A DNA stretch of 12,337 nt, taken from the NCBI GenBank assembly GCA_024220525.1, contig JAMYWO010000012.1, positions 184,358-196,694 of the forward strand, given 5' to 3'. Shown here piece by piece: positions 7,380 through 12,337 of this stretch (the stretch's first letter is position 1; the number at the start of each line of letters is the position of its first letter). The stretch comes from Cochliopodium minus (Eukaryota > Discosea > Himatismenida > Cochliopodiidae). A program made the translations under genes and the position numbers. The notes under the pieces were generated by a model. It searched no databases. It saw only the letters and a list, made by a program, of their open reading frames with translations, and was not told the DNA's origin.

Positions 7380-10300
7380 ATTTTTTATTTTTTATTTTTT
7401 ATTTTTTATTTTTTTATTTTAAATTTTAGTACGGTACATTGGTACTTGATTTGTGTAAATCTTATTGAGATAAATAGTGAGTTGAATGCAAGCATCTACA
7501 TCATAGATTCAATGCAGAAAGACTTCGGAGGAACACATGTTGTACACAAAGACAATGTTTCGGAGTTTCTCTGTAAATATCTTTCTGTTAAGAACTGCTC
7601 TTTTGAATACAAAACACCCCCTCAACAACCCGACGGAACTTCTTGTGGATATCGAATGATCTCAAATATGTTGCATTGTTTGAAATTCATTTTCAAATCT
7701 CACAAAACTAGTTTGATTCTTCGGAATGTTTCCCCCTTATCCTTAAATTATAACGAAGAATTTATTCACCAATGCAGACTTTTTCTTTTGGACCTATTCT
7801 TCAAATTATCTCTGGAGCGCGACAATGATCCTGAAATCGTGGAGTTCCTCAAAAACAAGTCAATTGAAATCAGAAAATTGATTTCTGCTACAAATTGCCC
7901 AGAAAGAATTTTGCAAAAGATCAAACATGTCTCGCTTTCACCAAATGAAATCATTAATTCACTCAACAGTTCTAGTTTGGGGATCTCTTTGGTTGAAAAT
8001 ACTGATAATTTCAATGTAAACTCTCTTTCTCATAATAACATTTCTTCTTTTCAAGTGAACCCTAATTTTCAAGATGTTGGAGCTCAATATTTCGGTAAAA
8101 ATTTTTTATTTATTTTTTATTTTTATTTATTCATATTTTTTTTAAAGGAAGGGCACAGGAAAGTTTAATTTTGAATGAATTCATTGAAAACACATCACAG
8201 GTCAATGCTAATGGTGTCTCTCCGGTTAGCACTCATGAAAACACTCGAGTCAGTAGTCCGTCTTTGGTAATCTCTTCTGGTAAAAATTTTTCTTCTTTTT
8301 ATTTCTATTATTTTAAGTCCTTTCTTGTATATTTCTTTATTTTTAAATTTATTTTTTATTTTTTATTTTTGATGATTTTGTTTTGTTTTTTTCAACCTCA
8401 TTTTATTTATTTTTATTTTTTATTTCATTTTTGATTTTTTTTATTTTTATTCTATTTAAATATATTTAATAAAGGCAACACGATCGCTGGAATCACCCAT
8501 TTAAAAGGAAATATTGGGAATCAGTTCATCGCAGTTCAAGACAATAATCATGAAGGAAACATTGGTACTCTTGTCACCACACAGGGGATCATTACGAGTT
8601 CTCATGAAATTGTTCAAGAAAGATTAAGTAAGATAAAAAAATTTATCAAATTTTCGTTTTTTTTTTTTCATTTTTTTTCATCATTTAGTTACTGGTACTT
8701 TCAATAATGTTGGAAACTCTTGTTATATTAGTGTTTCTCTCCAAACATTTTACCATCTTCCCCATGTTGGTTCGTTCTTATCAACCATCAATTCAATTGA
8801 GACTCCACTCAATATTTTTTTGGGACAACATCCGGAAAACACTAGAAATTCTATGCAAATATTTTTTGGGGAGAGATTGGACGAATTCATTTGCTCAGAA
8901 ACTAAAAATCTTTTACTTTCCATTTATCGAGAGCTGACCGAGAACGATTTTTCTACTGTGAATGATGTTTATGTATTGAAATTGCGAGAACTTTTTTCAA
9001 TCTGTTGTGGTACAGATGTAAATGAGCAGAATGACCCACATGAGTTTCTAACCTTTTTGTTCAACTCTGTTGGAATTTTAAATCTTTTTGGTAATTTTTT
9101 AAGAATATCAAAATTTATTGTTTAAAAAATAATTTTTTTATTTTTATTTTATTTTTTTATTTTTTTATTTTTTTATTTTTTATTCTATTATTTTATTATT
9201 TTTTTATTTTTTTATTTTTTTATTCTATTATTTTATTTTTCATTTATTTTTAATTTAGTTAAGAAACATTTTGAGATTAGGGGTGACCTTGCAAAATCTA
9301 TTGTTGATTTCAAAGAAAATCTCTTTTCTTCTCCATATTCAGAGAAGCTGTGCTCACTTCAGATAAGAAACAACGTATGCAAGAATTGCTCAAAGATTTC
9401 GCAAAAAATCGATCCCTGTTTCATTATAACTCTTGATATACCACTTCACAAAGAACACATGACACTAAAAGAGTTGATGATTCTCAATTGTTTCTCCAAA
9501 ATTGATGACAAATTTTGCTCTGATTGTAACCATAAGATTGACTCATCAGAAATACATCTGGATCCACCTGAAATATTGATATTAAGGATCAACAGAGAAA
9601 TTTTTGGTGACAAAAGGATCAACGATGCTGAAATAAATTTTGAAACAACCAATTTTGACATGTCTTTTTTGTCCAATCTTTACGAGAACATCTCCTTTGA
9701 CCTTTTTTCTGTTTCCTATCACACTGGGGAGAATAATCATGGACATTTCTTTAACATTTCAAAAGTTGGTGAACATTTCATCAAATTTAATGATTCCAAT
9801 GCCAAAGTAGTGGATAAGTTTTTTTCTAATGGAAGGGAGATTATTTTGTGCTACAAAAGAACTCATTGTATTTATTTTTATATTTTAAATATTATTTTTT
9901 TATTTTATTTATTGAAAATTCACATCAGTCAAACGTAGGGAAATGGTGCCTCTGTTTAAAAATTTGTTTGATCTCCAGGTAGAAAACATTTTTGGTGAAG
10001 AAAATGAGACATATGGCAACAATTTAGGGATGCAAAGTGAAGATGATGAAAGTGAAGAGGTAAAAAAAAATTTTAGTTTACATTTATTTTTTCTTTAATT
10101 AAATTTTTTTACCTAAATTTTCTATCATTTTAATAATTTTATAAATTGATTTTATTAACATAAAGGTAGAATTATCTCAACCACCAGTTGTGTTTCATCC
10201 TTCCCAGCATAAAGATGGTTCTTTTCTATCAGAGACCCTTGTTTCCTCGATCTCTTCCAACCAATCTTCTGTATATTGTTTTTAATTTTTTTTTTCATTA

Positions 10301-12200
10301 TTCAATTTTTTTATTGATGTAAAGGAACAATGTCAGAGAAATCTCGTCACTTCTCCACCTCCTCTCCCATCTCAACCTATGAATGTTTCCCATCCTAATA
10401 GCCGCACCATTTCCACCATTTCTCTCCCACATCTCGTGATGAATGATCCTTATTCTTTTGCGGTTCCAGCAACATCAACAATACAAAAACTAAATGTTGA
10501 AGATTACGAAGAAGAATTCTTGTTCTCCAATGATTGTATTCAAGACCTCGAGTTATTTCTGGAAGAAAACAAAGAAAAAACTACCTTTGTTATAGCTCCT
10601 GAATTGAAAGAGCCTTGGATCTACAATAACAAATGCTCAAAAATAGCAACAGAGGAGTTTTTCAAATCAAATAGGAAACTTTTTCATTTAGAGGAAAAGA
10701 ATTACTTGAGATCAATATCTCCTGATGATAGACTCTTGGTTGGAATCAAAGATAAAGGAACAGCGAAAGGAAGTAGTATTCGTTGTTTTCACCCATTCTT
10801 CTACATTCTTTTTTCAGTAAAGCACCCAACACCTTCAAACAATTTCTACAATAGTAAATTTGCTCGAAAATATTTACAAATGAACAACGAAGAGAAGAGA
10901 AAGATTGGTTCTCATCAAAGGAACACTTTATGGTGGAAACTATTCTTCAGAGATGAAGCTCCTATCGAAGTTCTCCCTCTTGTCCAAGAAATTAATGATT
11001 CTCCTTCAAATCTGATAAAGTTAGAAGAGGAAATTGGGGAATTGTTTGCAAAATATGCTCTTAGTGAAGAATTGAAAGAGAAAGTGATCATTTCAGAGCT
11101 GAAAAAACTTCAACTCCCTTCTTTGACAAAAATGATTGATATCATTCTGAGAAAGCATCAAGGGAAGAGTGGTAGAAAACTTATCTGGGAGATGTACAAC
11201 AATCCAGTAGTCATCAAAGCACTTTATATCAAGAAATCACAGCAACTCCCATATGAAATATTCACCAACTTTCGCTCTTTTCTAGATGGATTACCACACC
11301 AAGAACTAATTCCAGCTCAAAATATCATGTCGCAATATGAAAAATTTGTCAGTCACAACTTGTTACATAAAAACAGATTCAATCTCAATTTTGAAGAAGA
11401 GGATGGTGGATGCAGGATCAAAAATTTGTACAAAGTAGTCGAAATTATGCTCTGGAAAAATTCAATTCTTGGTTTGATCAAGATTGTCAATGGAAAGGCT
11501 GTTGTACACTTACATTATCAACAAGATGGATTTGATGATTACACCATCTTTAATCTCTCAATCATGGGTGGTGGTAAATTCTTTTTTACAATATTAAATA
11601 ATTTTCATTATTTTCTGAATTTTTTATCATTATTTTTTAAATAATTTTTTTATAAAATTCTTTTTTATTTATTTTTATTTTTAAAAGATATGTCACAAAA
11701 ACTTGCATGGCTTTTTATCCTTGGTTTGTATCCAGTGAAAGAAGAAAAGTCCCTAAAGCACATGTGCGCGACAGTTGAAGATCTTTCTTTGTTGAATGGA
11801 AGAATATTTAAAATACCTCATGAAAGTTCTTCTAAAAAATTTCTTAGTGTGACTGTTTTCACCAGGATGATATCAGACTTGAAATCTAGGAGGCTGTTGT
11901 ATACTTACCACATATTTTTGTTGATAATATTCATTACTCCCGACAATGAGACAAAAGCCAAGTCTATTGTTATCAAAAATAGTGGTGATAAAGAAAAATA
12001 TTCTCAGTATTTGAACAACACAAATAGCGAAGGATTCAAGGAACTTCTTCAATCATCAGTAACAGTTCATAATTTCAACAAAGACAAACCTGCTCCAAAA
12101 GAGAATCAAGTGTTCTATGATTTTGTTGAGCCTAATTCCAAAAATTGTGGCAGCGACTTTACCATTGCCCTTAGAATATGTACAAGTTGTGGGAAGAGAG
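5327..12200 (+). CDS. Giant Ulp1 (C48) plus USP (C19) double-protease protein, 3' end off window
   Basis: Exons: 5327-5584, 5635-5869, 6060-6338, 6434-6600, 6773-7092, 7142-7297, 7430-8094, 8148-8279, 8475-8627, 8689-9090, 9259-9867, 9929-10059, 10166-10270, 10325-11573 and 11688-12200, where a donor GTAAAA opens an intron leaving the window. All phases agree: 1,791 codons, no stop. Start: first ATG, with TGA in frame six bases upstream. Order: helical N-terminus (1-164); coiled coil (about 170-225); unknown segment (258-380); Ulp1 protease (about 385-560); Ser/Asn-rich linker (560-788); USP (about 790-1125); acidic/Ser-rich linker (1126-1204); 590 unrecognised residues. Expected role: removing SUMO-like and ubiquitin tags. 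Weakest point: exons 3-5. If the TAA at 6341-6343 is real, 5327-6343 is a separate 258-residue coiled-coil gene and the protease gene starts near ATG 6800. However, 6434-6600 has no ATG and fits both neighbours in phase, favouring one gene. Confidence 0.75.
5585..5634 (+). other. 50-bp intron
   Basis: Donor GTAAGC, acceptor AAAAG, phase 0. It joins FAME to FHQGKYNLKK and reaches the frame used downstream. It is typical of the 49-57 bp introns here. Confidence 0.8.
5870..6059 (+). other. 190-bp intron with an 8-bp microsatellite
   Basis: Donor GTGAAA, acceptor TTTTAG, phase 1 (G|AA gives Glu). About eight copies of TTTTATTA occupy 5975-6046. Reading into it gives hydrophobic Phe/Tyr/Ile/Leu strings that are repeat translation, not a membrane segment. 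Confidence 0.8.
5975..6046. repeat. (TTTTATTA)n microsatellite
   Basis: Near-perfect 8-bp tandem repeat of about eight to nine copies inside an intron. Confidence 0.93.
6370..6375 (+). terminator. AATAAA downstream of the TAA at 6341 (alternative gene end)
   Basis: AATAAA starts 27 nt after an in-frame TAA that would be used if the intron at 6339 were not spliced. It could end a shorter separate gene or a premature transcript form. I prefer splicing because the next segment is open and in phase. Confidence 0.2.
6434..6600 (+). other. Exon 4 of the double-protease gene (disputed)
   Basis: A 167-bp island of normal coding composition between T-rich stretches. On the + strand it is open in the frame set by G|AG at the 6338/6434 junction, and it ends at a phase-0 donor GTAATA that matches the phase-0 acceptor at 6772. 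It contains no + strand ATG, so on this strand it can only be an internal exon. The minus strand is also open here (6619-6428, 63 codons with ATG and TAG), so a small antisense gene is the competing reading. Confidence 0.55.
7298..7429 (+). other. 132-bp intron inside the Ulp1 domain, filled by (ATTTTTT)n
   Basis: Donor GTAAAA, acceptor TTTTAG, split codon AT|T. It separates the IIPVN strand from the catalytic His. Positions 7320-7420 are mostly the 7-bp ATTTTTT repeat, the same unit as the window edges. Confidence 0.88.
7320..7420. repeat. (ATTTTTT)n microsatellite
   Basis: An imperfect 7-bp repeat with occasional 5- and 6-bp units, all within the intron. Confidence 0.9.
8280..8474 (+). other. 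195-bp intron in the protease linker
   Basis: Donor GTAAAA, acceptor TAATAAAG, phase 1 (G|GC gives Gly). It is T-rich without a clean repeat. It lies between two short exons encoding the Ser/Asn/Thr-rich linker that separates the proteases. Confidence 0.78.
9091..9258 (+). other. 168-bp intron inside the USP domain
   Basis: Donor GTAATT, acceptor AATTTAG, split codon G|TT. It is composed of ATTTTTTT runs with the 17-mer TATTCTATTATTTTATT at 9181 and 9221, again 40 bp apart. Confidence 0.88.
9140..9240. repeat. T-rich repeats with a 40-bp duplication
   Basis: Eight-bp ATTTTTTT units, plus the 17-mer TATTCTATTATTTTATT repeated at 9181-9197 and 9221-9237. Confidence 0.8.
10325..12200 (+). other. 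Unrecognised C-terminal region of the double-protease protein
   Basis: Residues about 1205-1791, from two exons joined across 11574-11687 (split codon G|AT). The 1.25-kb exon is the largest in the window, with balanced composition. Features: acidic stretch (VEDYEEEF), Trp/aromatic segments (ELKEPWIYNNKCSKIATEEF; RNTLWWKLFFRDEAP), helical middle, HLHYQQDGFDDYTIFNL, then WLFILGLYPVKEEKS and a hydrophobic YHIFLLIIFI. The last 20 residues carry Cys1774 and Cys1785-x2-Cys1788, possibly the start of a zinc cluster continuing off the window. I cannot assign a family. It could be a substrate-recruiting region or derive from a mobile element. Confidence 0.6.
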
Positions 12201-12337
12201 GTAAAATTTTTTATATTTTTTTATTTTTTATTTTTTATTTTTTATTTTTTATTTTTTATCTTTTATTTTATTTTTTTTATTTTTTATTTTTTATTTTTTA
12301 TTTTTTATTTTTTATTTTTTATTTTTTATTTTTTATT
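12201..12337 (+). other. Start of the next intron, ending in the right-edge repeat
   Basis: A donor GTAAAA at 12201 leaves one base of a codon (G). The rest of the window is T-rich and has no coding potential. Confidence 0.8.
12219..12337. repeat. (ATTTTTT)n microsatellite at the right edge
   Basis: A 7-bp repeat running into the window end, interrupted once near 12260 (ATCTTTTATTTTA). It is the reverse complement of the left-edge unit. Confidence 0.95.

Larger units (their letters stand above)
6980..7700 (+). other. Ulp1/SENP-type (C48) cysteine protease domain
   Basis: Residues about 385-560 of the double-protease protein, split by introns at 7093-7141 and 7298-7429. The entry helices (RISDLHKIENNQFMNNEMYN, then a Phe-rich strand) lead to WLIIPVN and VHWYLICV. 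Catalytic set: His475 (codon 7437-7439), Asp498 in YIIDSMQ (7506), the oxyanion Gln538 in PQQPDGTSCG (7626) and Cys544 (7644). Gln-to-Cys spacing is six residues, as in SENP/Ulp1. By family this cleaves SUMO precursors or SUMO conjugates, although some C48 enzymes act on NEDD8 or ubiquitin. No residue expected for activity is missing. Confidence 0.92.
8689..9867 (+). other. USP-type (C19) ubiquitin protease domain
   Basis: Residues about 790-1125, interrupted once by the intron 9091-9258. Cys box: FNNVGNSCYISVSLQTFYHL, with nucleophile Cys800 (codon 8721-8723). NDPHEFLTFLF matches the QQDAHEFL box. The zinc ribbon has VCKNC (Cys963, Cys966) and FCSDC (Cys1009, Cys1012). The His box has NNHGHFFNI with His1085 (9744), then FNDS with Asn1100 (9789), the third triad residue as in USP2. 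At about 335 residues this is a compact, complete catalytic core. By family it hydrolyses ubiquitin isopeptide bonds; a SUMO-directed activity, as in USPL1, cannot be excluded by sight. Confidence 0.93.

Noticed and set aside
7766-8014. Minus-strand frame within the exon downstream of the Ulp1 domain
   Set aside because: It is antisense of an exon that is in frame with the C48 active site.
8707-8937. Second + strand frame in the USP exon
   Set aside because: The overlapping frame that carries the Cys box and continues to HEFL is clearly the coding one.
9446-9676. Minus-strand frame opposite the USP zinc-ribbon exon
   Set aside because: The + strand frame carries the zinc Cys pairs and the His box.
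10325-12200. Firm assignment of the C-terminal region to a DNA transposase
   Set aside because: I could find no DDE/D triad or terminal inverted repeats by eye, and the gene has at least 14 introns, so this stays only a hypothesis.

Overview
The window looks like nuclear DNA of a very AT-rich unicellular eukaryote. Three intron-rich genes are separated by low-complexity A/T DNA. Introns are GT-AG, mostly 49-300 bp, and made of T or A runs. All frames read with the standard code (TGA and TAA as stops). I cannot fix the lineage: dictyostelid-like amoebae, Anaeramoeba-like metamonads and other AT-rich protists all fit. Both ends of the window lie in the same 7-bp A6T repeat in opposite orientation, so it may be a whole contig that broke at microsatellites.

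Layout. (1) 331-2243, + strand: 3' part of a methylmalonyl-CoA mutase gene, seven exons, with the end of the catalytic part and the complete B12-binding domain; the 5' part is off the left edge. (2) 2332-4611 (possibly to 5130), - strand: a highly diverged protein-kinase-like protein with catalytic Asp replaced, coiled coils on both sides and a 14-residue repeat tail. Its 3' end faces the mutase 3' end, 88 bp away. (3) 4612-5326: possible first intron of gene 2, then a short divergent promoter region. (4) 5327-12200 and off the right edge, + strand: one very long gene by my reconstruction, 15 exons whose phases all agree, at least 1,791 codons without a stop. In order it encodes an alpha-helical N-terminus with coiled coil, a Ulp1/SENP-type (C48) cysteine protease, a Ser/Asn-rich linker, a complete USP-type (C19) ubiquitin protease with all catalytic and zinc ligands, an acidic/Ser-rich linker, and about 590 residues I do not recognise.

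The mutase is ordinary propionate/succinate metabolism of a mitochondrion or related organelle. The notable item is gene 4: a SUMO-type and a ubiquitin-type deconjugating protease, both apparently intact, on one polypeptide with a large unknown C-terminal region. I see no functional link between the three genes beyond proximity.

Exon boundaries were placed by eye from GT/AG sites, phase continuity and family conservation. The least certain are the first exon of gene 2 and the joining of exons 3, 4 and 5 of gene 4.
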